From Gordionus sp. m RMFG-2023 (taxonomy: Eukaryota; Nematomorpha; Gordioida; Chordodea; Parachordodidae), in assembly GCF_954871325.1 (NCBI RefSeq), contig NC_088775.1, positions 7,479,561-7,543,560 of the forward strand: 64,000 nt of DNA. The letters are read 5' to 3'. How positions within the stretch are numbered: the first letter of the stretch is position 1; each line of letters opens with the position of its first letter. Under the pieces are notes generated by a model. That model made no database searches and was not told the DNA's origin. It saw only the letters and a list, made by a program, of their open reading frames with translations. Of this stretch, positions 11,675 through 23,614 are shown piece after piece. The position numbers and the translations under genes were made by a program.

Positions 11675-13073
11675 AGTTTATCAAAAATTAATGTTTAGCA
11701 GTTTTTCGGTTTTTACTCTTAATTAAGTATAATATCTAAACTTGAGAATTTTTTTCCTCAGCCCGGGCAAAATCTTATACTAGCCGGACCACCAAAACAC
11801 TCTTTAAAATTCTTGATGAGTCGCTGGGCTGAAAATCATGCTGATGTCTTAATATATAAACAGGGAGACAATTTATAATTATAACTATATACTTTCATTC
11901 TTGATCTAAAATATTATCCTATTTTATTTATTTTTTATTTATTTTTTAAATATATATTTACAGATATTTATACCGAATTATTCCTATAGATTTTCCTCTG
12001 GGAGCTTTTTTTTTTACAGAGATTGGATTTTTTAGTGTCATTTTTTTCTTTAGGGCCTTTATATTTTGAAGCAACATTTTGGAAGTTCTATATATATTCC
12101 CCCCCCCCCTCCCCCCATACAAAATTAATAAATCTCGGGAGAAACGAGAATATTTTTAAAAATTTTGATTTGCTGGGAAAATAGGTAGATCTCATGAGAA
12201 AATACAGACTCGTCTTTGGGGTTATAAAAAAAATCTAAACGACCTAACCAGACCTATGAAAATAGGTCAGATGTAAAGATTTAGTATTGAATATATATGT
12301 GCATAAGGATAAAACTTTTCTGGTAAGGGAAGGCTGGTTATAATTCTAGGCATGATTGTTACTATCAAATTTTTTTTTCACCTAAAGATACTGTTCTTTG
12401 GAAAGATCGTCATAGCCTCATGAACATCCCTGTCAGATCCTAGATTAAGGGCATTAAACGCAGATTCTCTGTACAGTATTTAGTGATCGACACTTCTGTC
12501 GCAATGTCAGCATGGAGTTTGGGACTTGATGACAAACTTTCTCTTAGAGGTCAGATTAATTATTGGCCATTAATAGAGAACTAACGTCTATATTTTTTGT
12601 TTAACTAAATAAACCAACCTCGCCTAAAATAAGGCAGAAAATTTTTATTTTCCAAATACTACAATACATTTAAACACGGAAAAATCGTTATAAAAGTGTA
12701 CATTGTAAAAAAAAATAGGAATTGAAAAAAAAACACTTTTCAAAAACCTTTTAAGAACATTATAAATATTCCCTACTCAAAAAAAGTTATGCGTAAATTA
12801 TTTAAGTAAATAAATCAATTGTGCAAAAGCCCATTTTTTAATGATAAATGCAAAAAAAATTAGGCATAATAATAATAAAAAAAAGGAGAAACATTACAAA
12901 AAATATAATCGAAAATATTAATGAATTTATTTTCCTATATAAATCCATCATGGTATGTTACAATTTTATGGTTGTTGTTTAAATAATTTTCGAGTGAGAA
13001 TATAAAATACAATATCCAAACTACGGGGTTTAATTTACGTGATAAGACAGAAAAGTAGAAGTTGTATTCATTT
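11675..13073. other. intergenic; one coding-like decayed patch
   Basis: Mostly AT-rich, with a C-rich run at about 12100-12117. Around 12360-12560 the composition rises and, on the minus strand, two different frames give plausible peptides (LSSSPKLHADIATEVSIT and LNLGSDRDVHEAMTIFPK). That is the pattern of an old gene or element fragment with a frameshift. I could not identify it. Confidence 0.35.
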
Positions 13074-14768
13074 TTAGTTTATAGGTTCTCTAGTTATAAC
13101 TGCTTTGATAAACATGTATATGGTACCCCTTCTTTCAATATGTCCTGTTCCTCCTATCTTTTGTTGGTATAAGATTTGATTGACGATTATCTTGATCGCC
13201 TCCTTGATATTTTTATCCACTAGAAAATTTACGTAGACTCTCATAGCGTGACTGCCGTATTTGAGGGTATTCATCAAAACTTGATATCTACTAAGAGACA
13301 AGGTCCCCATCTCCACATACGCGTGGTTGAAGGTATAGATGAATAAAACAAAAGGTAAATTAAAAACTAGAAATTCTAGGTTCAAAAACATCATTAACTT
13401 AGTTATGTTTCGAATGGATTTAACTTGACTATTCCCAGTTTTTATATAGGAACTGTTCAGTTTATTAGCTAATGAGGTCTCTTGCACAGTGATTGATTTT
13501 GGTATTTTTGTCTTCGAGGAAGAAATTTGATTATTAAGCTTAGTAGTATTAGGCTGAGCCTCTATACCGGTTTTCTTATGATCCATGTAAGACGCTCCTT
13601 TAGGGGCCACTGGCGATAAATCATTGTTATTAAGGTACGACCGGGCCGAAAACTGGTTATCTTTTGTGCTGGTTGGAACCACTTTCCTCTGTGGTGTCAA
13701 TTTGCATAGCATGTATGTATTGCAAAATATGTATATGATCACAGGAATGAGGTACATGAACACACTGAATACCTTACTGTATATTGAATTCCAAGTGTTG
13801 TAATGACTAGTAGTGACATATTTGAATCCTGTGGGGAGCACCACCAAAATGCATTCGACGGTAAAGTTGCTCATCTTGGTTTGAATCAAACAAATGCTGT
13901 CAAAATGGTTAAAGCTGATCTCGTTTCCCAGAAAATCTGTTTTGTTCACTAGTACTAAGGCATTATTAGCTTGGTAATCTCCTTTTTGATAAATATTATT
14001 CCCACTTACTACTTTCGTTATAAATGTTTGATTAAAAGTCTTATGTTTATGGAAGGCCATTAACCCAATGAGTGGTGAAAAAGCTTGTAACCTGTAATTA
14101 AAATGATTCTCATAGCTTATAGTTGTGTTGGTCTTCTCATAGTTCATGCATATTAATTTGGGAGTTATGGTTTTCAGCTTAAAAGGTAAAGAGTAAGGGG
14201 CCGAGCTTACCAAGGTTACTAAGAATATAATTGATATGATGACTCGAGAATTTTGACTCACGAATCGTGAAGGGGACTTTAGAGGATAGGCTATAGATAT
14301 CATACGGTCGAACCAGAGAATGGTGGTCAACCAGTTAACGTTAGAAGCGCAGAGCTGTTCAATAGGCCAATATGTTATAGTTATGTGTCTCATAAATAAT
14401 TTACTGTGGACGCCCATAATTGGGCTGGCATAGTATAGAACTGGCCAGAAAATGAAATTTAAGCAGGCCAAAAAATCCCAAGCTAATATGAGAGTCATAA
14501 AACTGTAAAACGGTTTGCGAATCAATTTTGCATGGTTTCTGAAAGTGTTAGAGCGTCTTAGATTCCTGATAAAAGTGTTAGGAAGGCAAAGATTAACTAA
14601 GCGGTTATCCGGATGCCTTAAAAGCAATAGTAAGGAAGCATATACGGCTTGGCCAGCAAACCCCAGGGCTAGGATAGTAGCCAGGATATAATGGTAGCAT
14701 ATCTTTTGAAGGGGAGTGAAGGGAGTTTTGTATAAATCATGTTGGTTCGCAAAGCATTTTGTTGACAT
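13074..14768 (-). CDS. rhodopsin-like seven-helix receptor, paralogue 1
   Basis: A single-exon gene of 564 residues. Predicted helices: TM1 about 25-50; TM2 87-112 with LAWD (Asp98, the usual Asp2.50); TM3 132-152 followed by DRM (154-156) and ISIAYPL, a DRY-type motif; TM4 175-197; TM5 330-355; TM6 457-480 with FNLPF; TM7 493-517. There is no signal peptide. The TM1-TM2 loop is long (about 35 residues, basic). The second extracellular loop is about 130 residues, with Asn-glycosylation sequons near 213, 246, 275 and 301. The third inner loop is about 100 residues, Ser/Thr/Lys-rich. TM7 lacks a canonical NPxxY (YVNFLVDKN instead). The tail is short. Architecture is closest to class A peptide receptors; the ligand is unknown. 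The close paralogue lies 11.2 kb away in the same orientation, implying tandem duplication. It should sit in the plasma membrane and signal through G proteins. Confidence 0.75.
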   Translation of the reverse strand: MSTKCFANQHDLYKTPFTPLQKICYHYILATILALGFAGQAVYASLLLLLRHPDNRLVNLCLPNTFIRNLRRSNTFRNHAKLIRKPFYSFMTLILAWDFLACLNFIFWPVLYYASPIMGVHSKLFMRHITITYWPIEQLCASNVNWLTTILWFDRMISIAYPLKSPSRFVSQNSRVIISIIFLVTLVSSAPYSLPFKLKTITPKLICMNYEKTNTTISYENHFNYRLQAFSPLIGLMAFHKHKTFNQTFITKVVSGNNIYQKGDYQANNALVLVNKTDFLGNEISFNHFDSICLIQTKMSNFTVECILVVLPTGFKYVTTSHYNTWNSIYSKVFSVFMYLIPVIIYIFCNTYMLCKLTPQRKVVPTSTKDNQFSARSYLNNNDLSPVAPKGASYMDHKKTGIEAQPNTTKLNNQISSSKTKIPKSITVQETSLANKLNSSYIKTGNSQVKSIRNITKLMMFLNLEFLVFNLPFVLFIYTFNHAYVEMGTLSLSRYQVLMNTLKYGSHAMRVYVNFLVDKNIKEAIKIIVNQILYQQKIGGTGHIERRGTIYMFIKAVITREPIN

Positions 14769-15600
14769 TTTTTCTTAGTTTTGGCTCTTTTTACTTAGTA
14801 ATATAATTTTTTAAATTTGTATTTTTTTTTTAAACAAAATTTATTATTTAAAATAAGAAATAAAAATTTGGAGAAGGTTAGATATGGGTCTTTTTTTTGA
14901 AAAAAAAAATACAATAAAAAATTTTATAATTATCATTTTAAAATAAATATATTTTATTAATATATGATTTTATATTAGATTACGAAACGCTTAAGTATAT
15001 TTAGGAAGTCAATTAGTTGAAATAAATTATAAAAAAGCATATTTATATGATCTCTTTATTTTTGGATAACAATACAAGGAAATGAATATAATTTATTGTT
15101 TACATTTTTAAAAAAAACATATTTTTGTTGAAGAAAGTGCTTTCAATTGTCGTCACTAAGGAGAGGAAAAAGACGCGTTCTACAGCATTCGAAAGGAAAA
15201 TAAAAGAAACAACCAGAAAGGTCATCATCACCGCATAAATTGCTTGTTTAAACTATCGGATAGAGGGAACCCAAGACTATTTATCTCAATCTTAGCTTGG
15301 GCACTGGATTTACCTTATTCTGTCGTAAAGAATATCTGAGATGAGGGAAGAAGATAATACTTTTTTCGAGATACTCAATTCTCGTGGGAAATAATTCACG
15401 ATCAGAGCTATTAAGATATCATGAAATTATGATATTGCATCCTGCACATCTTTGTAAACCAAATCGACGATACTTTTGATATTTCATTGTATTGTCGTCT
15501 TGGCCCGAGAAATTTTAATTCATTATTTTTCAGTAAAATAAAAACTTAGAAATAAATAAATTATTGATGTAGTTAGATTGAATTATATTAATTGACAATC
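14769..15600. other. upstream region of receptor 1; no gene seen
   Basis: AT-rich flank. The 5' flank of the receptor on the minus strand is nearly all A/T with no clear TATA box or initiator that I would defend. The stretch 15150-15500 is less AT-rich (for example ccgcataaattgcttg) but has no long open frame or recognisable motif. Confidence 0.5.
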
Positions 15601-15609
15601 TTTGTCTAA

Positions 15610-15800
15610 GGTAGAACCCTTCATTTGCATTATCGGTCTTCGATGTAATGCAATGTCATTTTGCTGGAGTTCCTTCAACCCTTGAGTCAACTGGAAAGTA
15701 GATGGTAAAAGTCCTGATGGTTTATCCAAGATTCCATGGAAGAATAGTAAGATCTCAGTCTGGGATTATTCCTGTGTAGACCCAATCGCACCCTCCAGCT
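15610..15800 (+). mobile_element. LINE-like polyprotein 3' fragment, frame-broken
   Basis: On the plus strand one frame reads CHFAGVPSTLES and the next DGKSPDGLSKIPWKNSK followed by SVWDYSCVDPIAPSSL. This matches in order a block seen in many animal retroelement-derived proteins (AGVPSxLEP, then DGKRPDGxTxxPW, then LxWDxTCxDTxAxS). Only about 60 codons survive, with at least one frameshift and in-frame stops. Assignment to a LINE-type element is by memory of the motif; the exact clade is unknown. Confidence 0.5.
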
Positions 15801-15815
15801 TAAACTAAAAAATTT

Positions 15816-17126
15816 ATTTAACACGTTAATAAAAAAAAATGTTTAAATTGTTTATTTGATTAAATTAAAATAAATTAATTCTAGTTCATTTTACATTTTA
15901 TTTTTTTATCTTACATTATAATTTTATATTAAATGTTGTAATAATTTTGAAGAAATTTAAATAATTTTTATTAATTAAAAATATTAAATTAAAAAGATAT
16001 TTGATGAAGATAATTTTAAATATAGAACAAAACCTTGATAAATTATTTAGTAACAAAGAGTAAAGATTTCTTCATTCTTAACCATTTTCCTAATATTGAA
16101 TATTTATTTATTTAATAAAACACAATTCCAACCCACCAGTTGAACACTTATTTCGCTAAAAATGCTCTAACTGTTGCCAGGGAATATCGATAAAAACTTT
16201 TGAAAACGTTTTTTTGTCCAAATCAAATATTTATAAATTGATGTTAATTTGGAAATATTTTATATAATATGTAATAATGTATTTCTATTTTCTATTTTAT
16301 TATTAGATGTAATATTTATATATTAAATATATTATTTCCAGATGTTAATATCTTAACATTCGAGGAAAATGTATTTATATCAGTATCAACGGATCCGTTC
16401 ACATTTGTATCGGCAAAGGTTTTTATAATATAAGGATATTGTTAACAAGTCTAATGGCGATTCAAATAATTTATTCTAGATTTGTATTTCAAAATTTTTG
16501 AGGAAGGCTCTTGAAAATTTTATCGCGGCTTGAGTCCACCTCCTTCCTAAGGAGACCATTAAGTGCACTTTTTAATTAATTATTTTAATTTAAATAAATT
16601 ATTTAAAAATACAGTAAATCAAATAAAAATATATAATATATATTTATTTTAATTTAAATAAATTAATTTTAATTTAAATTTTAAATATATTTTAAATATT
16701 TATAAAGTTTGTAAACAAGTAAGATGAAATTACGTATATAAATTAAATTTTTTTTTTTTAAATTAGTTGCTATTTTTTTTGTCATTAATGTTCAAAAAAA
16801 AAATTAACTTATGCTAATTTTTATTAAATTTACCCATTTAATTAAAAACTTTATGAGTCTTTTTTTTTGAATAAAATGTTTTCCAATATGTCATAATCTC
16901 ATAAATATATAATATATTTTTAACAAGTTGAGGCGCGTACGCATTTGATCTGGGAGGGGGGGGGGATAATAATTTTTTTTATATATTTACAATATAAAAT
17001 CCAATCTTCGTTGGGATTAAGCTAATTCTTTAATCATCCTTGCTTGGCGTTAAATGCCTATGAATATTCAAAAGATCCAAACCATTCAATCTACTTTCAG
17101 AAGTTGTACTTCTTAGATATGTTTTT
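15816..17126. other. AT-rich intergenic stretch, nothing recognised
   Basis: Long A/T tracts with a G run near 16951-16966. I see no open frame with coding character, no RNA gene and no clear repeat boundary, apart from the family A MITE that begins at 17127. Confidence 0.5.
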
Positions 17127-17414
17127 CAGAGACCTGCAGGCCTGGACCTGGGCCGGACCTTAGTTTAATTTTTTTAATATATCCGGGCCGCGCCCGAAAT
17201 TTTTTTAAAAAAAACACCGGGGCCGGGCTGCATATTTTAAAACCAAATATTTGAAATCGCCATTAGCTATAAAAATCAAAAATAAATATAATTTATTTTA
17301 AAAAAATCCGGGCCGGGCCTGGAAACTTTATTTTTAAAAAAGCAGGGCTAGGCCTAAAAAAATTTTTAAAAGAAATACCCGGGCCGGGCCAAAAAAAATT
17401 TGGTATCTCTGCAG
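17127..17414. mobile_element. family A hAT-like MITE
   Basis: The left end cagagacctgcag is intact; the right end is decayed to tatctctgcag. GGGCCGG/CCGGGCC blocks alternate with A tracts, and the core cgccattagctataaaaatc is the inverse of the core of the copy at 9154-9437. About 288 bp, non-coding. Confidence 0.75.
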
Positions 17415-17689
17415 CAGGGCTCTTTTATTCTTCTTACAAAAGAGAATGTTCTCTCATTGGTTTACTAATGGGAAGAGTTGCTAATATATATAACCATTTT
17501 AATACATTGAGAATAAAATATGTGTTTGAAATAATGCAAAGCATCCATAGAATATTTTTGGGACTATACCAACCATAGTTAATCTTTTAAACATAGTTAT
17601 TCAGCTAATAAGGCATAATAAGATACTTTAACATCTTCATGATAAAATCTAATAAATATATTTTTTTCTATCATATCTGAAAAAGGTTG

Positions 17690-18255
17690 GGAAGACTTTT
17701 GTGGAAGTAATATCTAGAGGTAAGTGCTGCATGATGAATTAAAAACCATTCATTTATTTGGGTCATAAATGTATCTAAGAGAGGGGACATTTGTTTTATA
17801 ATACTCTTCTACGGATCCTATATTAATGTTTTGACGATGAGCTTTTGCTGCAAGTCGAGAGATAAACACGTATATCTCTGCTTTTGACTCAACAATAACC
17901 TATAAAATATGAAATTCTTCAACAACATTAGCCCTAATTTTCTTGAGTTCTAATAAAATGCTTCCGCTATTCTCATCTTCTCAAGCAAGTCAATGTCATG
18001 TTTTAAAAGTATTACATAAAATAGTTGTATAATTAAATAATACATTCTAATGAGAAAAAAAATTTGGAATATTGAATCCAATAATTTTCTTGCTTCAGAA
18101 GAAATATTTCTTTCAGGCCATTGTGATATTTCAGTAATAGCATTAATAATCGGCTCTTATAGCTCTATAAAAGCTGTTACTACTTGATTGCGGAGACTCC
18201 ATCTCGTTGGACAAGCTTGCAATTTCTTTCTCCCTGTTGGACAATGAGTTTCAGA
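17690..18255 (-). pseudogene. hAT transposase remnant (ZMYM/DUF4371-like C-terminal half)
   Basis: On the minus strand the frame reads CPTRWSLRNQVVTAFIEL, then EPIINAITEISQWPE and SSEARKLLDSIFQIFF, then LLKHDIDLLEKMRIAEAFY. This corresponds to the 'C.TRW..R...' block and following helical region of hAT transposases of the zinc-finger MYM/52-kDa-repressor type. In-frame stops interrupt it (for example after FIEL and after AEAFY), so it is dead. The region 52380-52640 is a second, diverged copy of its downstream part. Confidence 0.6.
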
Positions 18256-19421
18256 AATAATTAATATTTGACTAGAAATTTGAAAATGGTAGATAAATAT
18301 TATAGGCAAATATAACTCCAAGTAAAACTTGAAATCTAAGAAATTAATTGATAAAATAACTTAGTAGATGAATGTGATAAATAAATGTAATTAAATATAT
18401 ATTTGAAATAGGAATAAATATTAACGAATATAAATTAACAAGTTTTATTTAATTATATAATATAAAATAATTCTAGGTTTTAATAATGTTCATTATAGAT
18501 TTAGAATAAAGGGATGGAAGTAGCTATGCCATGATAACTGCATGCTCTTTATGAAGGAAGAACATATCTTCTTCAGAAGTTAGTATTTTAAACCTCAAGG
18601 CATTTAGAAGTAATTAATTACTTCTTTTAAATTTTTTATCTTAATGTAATCATATTTGTTAAACACTAGTTGATAACCCGTCAAGAATGACAGGAATAAT
18701 AAAATCTTGATATGAATTTTTTTTTAAATAACATTTTTTTATATAAAATAAATGACAAATTTTAGTGATTATTTTATTCATTTTATTAAATTTAGCGTAA
18801 TATATGAAATTGTAATCAAAAATGTAGTGTAGATATTGATAAATTGGTATTGTATGTCATTTCCAGAGTTCAAATATTGTTGAGATAAAATTTTTATACT
18901 GGCATATTTTTGGGTGGTAATATGAGATAAATGTATTGGCTAAATATAATTTTAATTTATTTGTTAAATCTAAATTATAATAACTATTTAGGATTAGTGA
19001 GGGAGGTTAATTTTCTGGCATGAGAAGATATTGATAAATAGGTATTTTATACTATTTGCAGAGCTCCCATATTGTGGGTGAGATAAAAAAAAATTTATTA
19101 CATATTTTGGGGTGTTAAATAATTTAAATTTATTTGTTAAATCTAAATTGTAATATAAAAATTAATAAATTTTACTTTGATTGAATATAAATACTTACGC
19201 TAAAATTAATATGAGATAAATGTTTATTTTTCAATTGGCTAAATATAATTTAATTTGTTAATTTAAATTTAATAATATTCATTCTTATCATAATTTGAGG
19301 TGAGGTTAGTATTCTTTATAATATAACACAATAAGATCTAAATTATATAAATTAATCGAAAAATATGTTAATAGAAAATTAATAACATATATAAGAAAAT
19401 TATATTACAAAATTTAATATA
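18256..19421. other. AT-rich stretch with one dispersed-repeat head
   Basis: No gene seen. The repeat head actagttgataacccgtc lies at 18665-18690 (compare 7457-7484). Downstream are two loosely similar blocks with aaattggtattgtatgtcatttccagagtt and gataaataggtattttatactatttgcagagct at about 18840 and 19030, which look like an old direct duplication of ~190 bp. Confidence 0.4.
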
Positions 19422-19492
19422 GAAGGTGGCTGAGTGGGAAGAACGTTTGTCTTTAAAACGTTAAGTCATGGGTTCGAATTCCGTGATGTACA
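19422..19492 (+). tRNA. tRNA-like sequence (CTT loop), pseudogene or SINE head
   Basis: It contains TGGCTGAGTGG (A-box-like) and GGTTCGAATTCC (B box), with a clean anticodon hairpin: aacgttt, a 7-nt loop gtcttta, and aaacgtt. Read literally the anticodon would be CTT (Lys), whereas the D-arm resembles Leu/Ser tRNAs. Acceptor-stem pairing is poor. I therefore favour a tRNA-derived repeat or decayed gene over a working tRNA. Confidence 0.5.
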
Positions 19493-20019
19493 AAAAATTT
19501 TCTTAAAATTTAACATTAGAGATATATAGTCTCCATCGATTTATTTAACATTAAGAAGATAGGAAAGTTGATAGAAAAAATAAAACATTAAGATGATAGG
19601 AAAACGTTCATTTCTTGATTACGGTGATTATATATATAGATATAAACGATAATATTTTAGAAAAATATATCCGGCATCTGCATTTTGTGGCTGGGGGGAG
19701 ATTTGTCCCCCTGCCACCCCCCCTCCTACACGCCTGCAAGTTGGCGATGGTGACACTAGACCTTGGTTGCATAGACACATTTTACAACAACCAAGAGGGA
19801 GGGGCGAAGGGTGGGTTTTCTTTTTAAACGTTGGGGTAGGGAACCTATAATTTATTCCTTAATAAGACAATGGAGATTATGAATTTATACAGACCATAAC
19901 GGTAAGCCTAAAAAATGTTTAAAGTTCTGACTCAACTCGTCTAAACTATTTTTTTAAGGGTTGGTAAGATGATGGAGTCAGCTATTATGGTAGATGGACC
20001 TTGTTTCATTCAGACATAC
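19493..20019. other. intergenic, GC-richer patch, nothing recognised
   Basis: Around 19690-19830 the composition is mixed with C and G runs (for example tgccaccccccctcc and gagggaggggcgaaggg). A 70-codon open frame covers it but has no recognisable motif. I see no RNA gene. Confidence 0.35.
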
Positions 20020-20244
20020 TAGTGTTGTTAAAAGGCTCCATTTAAGCCGATTTTCAAAAACGGCTAACTCAATATTTTATTTTCAGATGAATATTACGCT
20101 AGTTTAAAGATTTTGCTTAAAGATGGCCCGAAGGTCCAAACATCTAATAGCGAAATCTCGAGGCTAAGGCAATATTTTTCTGGCTAAAATATTGAGTTAG
20201 CTGTTTTTAAAAATCGGCTAAAAATGAGCCGTTTAACAACACTA
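20020..20244. mobile_element. family B hAT-like MITE with perfect 8-bp target duplication
   Basis: The terminal repeats are tagtgttgttaaaaggctcc on the left and gagccgtttaacaacacta on the right. The flanks are agacatac on both sides, a perfect 8-bp duplication, which is the hAT signature. Inner inverted blocks are cggctaactcaatattttattttc and aaaatattgagttagctg. There is no coding capacity in 225 bp. This is the best copy for defining the family. Confidence 0.85.
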
Positions 20245-20500
20245 AGACATACATCCCCATACATATAGCATATAGCTTGAAGCCATCAATATGGTCATTA
20301 ACTGAGAGTGCCATATGCTGCCCCGTTTGTATTATTAGTACTTTCTTGTATTCGAAATTCCGGTAATGCCGGTCAGAAGCATTGTCTTATACTACCTTGC
20401 ATGTTTGCAGACTAGGAGAAATAGGTCATCAAAGAGTTGTGAAACAATATTGGCCTTATCATATGCCAGGTAGCTTACCTCCATCCATCCATTTTTACTT

Positions 20501-20536
20501 CCTTCCTTCCTTCCTTCCTTCCTTCCTTCCTTCCTT
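20501..20536 (+). repeat. (CCTT)n microsatellite
   Basis: Nine uninterrupted ccttccttcc-type units, preceded by a related ccatccatcc run at about 20480. It is a simple repeat with no associated gene. Confidence 0.95.
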
Positions 20537-23471
20537 ACTTCCTTATTCATGGTGAGTTTGGGGGAGGGGCGTATTATTCTTTAATCAAGATATTCGAATG
20601 CAATTTCTCTGTCTCTGGATCAATTCTATTACCAAGACAATTTATAACCGCTGAAATCTTTTTTTAATCTTTAATATTTTTGTTATTTTATTATTCATAT
20701 TTGTTTCTTATATAATCTGTCCCATTAAATATCATTTTAATACCATAAGTGTAATATAATTTTATATTTCTACTTCAGATATGCAAATATGGGTTTAATA
20801 ATATTCAAGTTTATTATGATGCTTGTCAAATCAAAATGTTATATATATATATTATAATTCATATATAATTGCTGCGTCCTAACTGTAGCTAGGAATTGAG
20901 TGGATTAAACGAATAAGCCCCTTTATATTTTATGTCCTAAATGGAGCAATCAGACTTTCGCTCATAAAAAAAGGCGTTGGAATTATCTTTATAATTGTCA
21001 GCGCGCAATTATTTATATTTTTATTAACCAATATATTGTAAGCTTGAAAATACCAAAATATTTTGATCAGTTACCAGTATATTATGGCTCGTTATTGAAA
21101 TTATTTTTTTTTTGCAATGCTTATGATTTTAATTAATTTATACCTTTATTATGAGCGTATTTCCTTTAGAACGCAGCCAATCTTTATTTATGTGATAATT
21201 TCAATAAGAAATTATATATATATAAAATAATAAAGGAATAGTATGTTTAGGAAGCCTCTTCTGGGAAGGTAGACTACAGTTAAAGTAAGTATTTCCCTAC
21301 ACAAATAGCTATGGAAGGCACCCGTCATAGAAAAACGCCTTCTCGAGGCTTGCCAGGGATAAAGCGGATGTGAGGCGCCAAGACCTTGAGAGATCAAATT
21401 TATCGGAGGTTCTTGAGTAAGGAGATATGATTGAAAGACACGTGAACTTATGATTTCCTAATTAATAATTTTAAAAAAAAATCTCTTATTTTTTTTTTTA
21501 TTTCCCTATCTTAATCGTAATAAAAATATAAAATTATATCAATCACTATCATTCATTCAACATTCATCAAAATTCTTTTAGACATAAATGATATAAAAAT
21601 AAATATTTGGGGAAAATATAAAAAATCTATTATTTTATTTTTTTAAAAATTAAAATTAGATTTTTCTTTTTTAAAGTCCTATAAATTAATACACTTGTAA
21701 TATTATTTTATAAGATTAAATAAAATTAAAAATATGTTACCTTTTTCTCTTCTAAATTGATTGTGAAACAAGGGGGAAATTTCGTTAAAAAAAATGTCTA
21801 AATATTATTAATTGTTTCCTAATCGAAAAATAATTAAGAGAAACCTATTTCATCAATCAATACGATATACCTTGAGTTGAATAAAGTTATGACTTAAGAC
21901 TTTACGTATAATTTATCTGAATTCTTACTTGGGAATATTCTTAATATAACTGGATATATAAATCTGCTCAGCTCTAACAACGAAGAGTCTGAGACCAATT
22001 TTGGCTTGAGTTTTAGCTTAAATTAAACTTATTAAATTTAAGACGCGTTATACTAAGGTGGCTAAAATTGTCGCCATTATACAATCTTTATAACCCTAAA
22101 ACCCTCATTTATTTTTGTGAAATTTTATATTTTATTGAAGATTATATTGAACCTAATATCTTCAAAATATTTTTTTTTTCTTCTAAACTGTCTAGAATGG
22201 GTTCTCATTATGTTGGAATATAGCCGAAAGTTAGTCTTTTTATTCTCAAAATTTTTCCCCTGATTATAAATTTTAATGGAAAATTGCGTCATATTTTTCT
22301 GGATATCATTGAGTTAGCCGTTTTTAAAAATCGGCTTAAAAGGAGTGATTTTACATCACTACTACCAATATTCAAAAAAATTAGGTGATAAGCCATTTTA
22401 CAAAATTGGTGTTAATTTTTCTAACGAGGGTTGCTTAATCACCCAAAGCACATAGTTAACGACTTGCCTATAGTAAACATCTAAAATTATAAGCTAATTA
22501 ATTAAGTTAGTTGAAAAAAAAATGTTTATATATAATTCTCAAAAATATTTATATATTTTTTTTTTTTATATTATAATATTTAAAAAAATGATAAATATAA
22601 ATTAAATCATCCTTTGCACTCATTTTAGATTATCACTTAAATAAAATTAAAAACAAATAAATAAAAATAATTTAAAAAAATAATGATTCCGTTAAGATGT
22701 TAATAGACATGGGATGAATTATTTAAGAATAAGAAGAAAAAGATATTCCTCACCTCACTAGAATAGTAAACTTGGAAATGTATCGCTTTTCAAAGTATAA
22801 AATTAATTAATTAATTATAAATTAGATAATTATTTTTTCTTTATTTCCTAAAAAAAAAATTGTGTTATTTTTCTTTATAAATTTTAAGTAAAGATTTTAA
22901 TTTATGAAAAATCGATTTTATTATTTTTTATATAAATCTGAATATATTATGAATATTACCGCTTCAGTATTTGCTCTTGGAGCGAGCAAAAGAAAACAAA
23001 CCCTAAAACCTAATTTTTATAAGTTTATAGTTACCAATCTTGCGGTACTTGGAGCGCGAGTAGCGATTATTGCTAGCAATTCAGCATTATGAGAAAGTAT
23101 GTATAATGATCAAATTGAGTGTATTCACTTATTAAAATACATTAAAAGATATACATCATTGATAATCTGCTCTGCCAGTCATATTTAAAAAAACTACATC
23201 AATTTTAGGTTTCAATTCTATATCGCTAAAAATGGGGGTATATGTCCCCAATTTTGGCCATTTTTAAAAAAAACTCAATTGATAAAATATTAACTTCAAT
23301 ATTGTTTTAAAAATTATGTAGGAAATCATATCCCAAATTGGTTTTATTAATGAATATATATACATATACTTAAACTTAGTAATATATATACACTATAACC
23401 TTGCTGACCTGAATTTGGTGTAGAAAATATGTTTATAAAAATTTGGCACACATTTTCCCCATTTAGTGTCT
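20537..23471. other. intergenic stretch; a MITE end and a possible small exon only
   Basis: Mostly AT-rich. A right-half fragment of family B lies at about 22285-22362 (attgagttagccg...aaaatcggc...acatcacta). At 21230-21400 the GC content rises and a short splice-bounded open segment exists (see findings). The open frame at 22904-23092 has no recognisable motif and is not called. Confidence 0.4.
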
Positions 23472-23614
23472 TTTAGACCTCGTTTATTAATCGCGCAAAA
23501 TACAGCCATTGTCGATGAACGCGATGCGTAAATTACAAAATACAATTTTATATTATATACAGCCATTCTATCGTTTAGCGATATCGCCCATACTATATAA
23601 ACGAGACCTTAGAA
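23472..23614. mobile_element. short inverted-repeat element (GGTCTCGTTTAT ends)
   Basis: The left end is tagacctcgtttatta; the right end, reverse complemented, is aaggtctcgtttatata. Subterminal cgcg and gcgatatcgc palindromes occur and the interior repeats acagccatt twice (about 23501 and 23560). It is about 140 bp and non-coding, consistent with a MITE of unknown superfamily. Confidence 0.55.
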
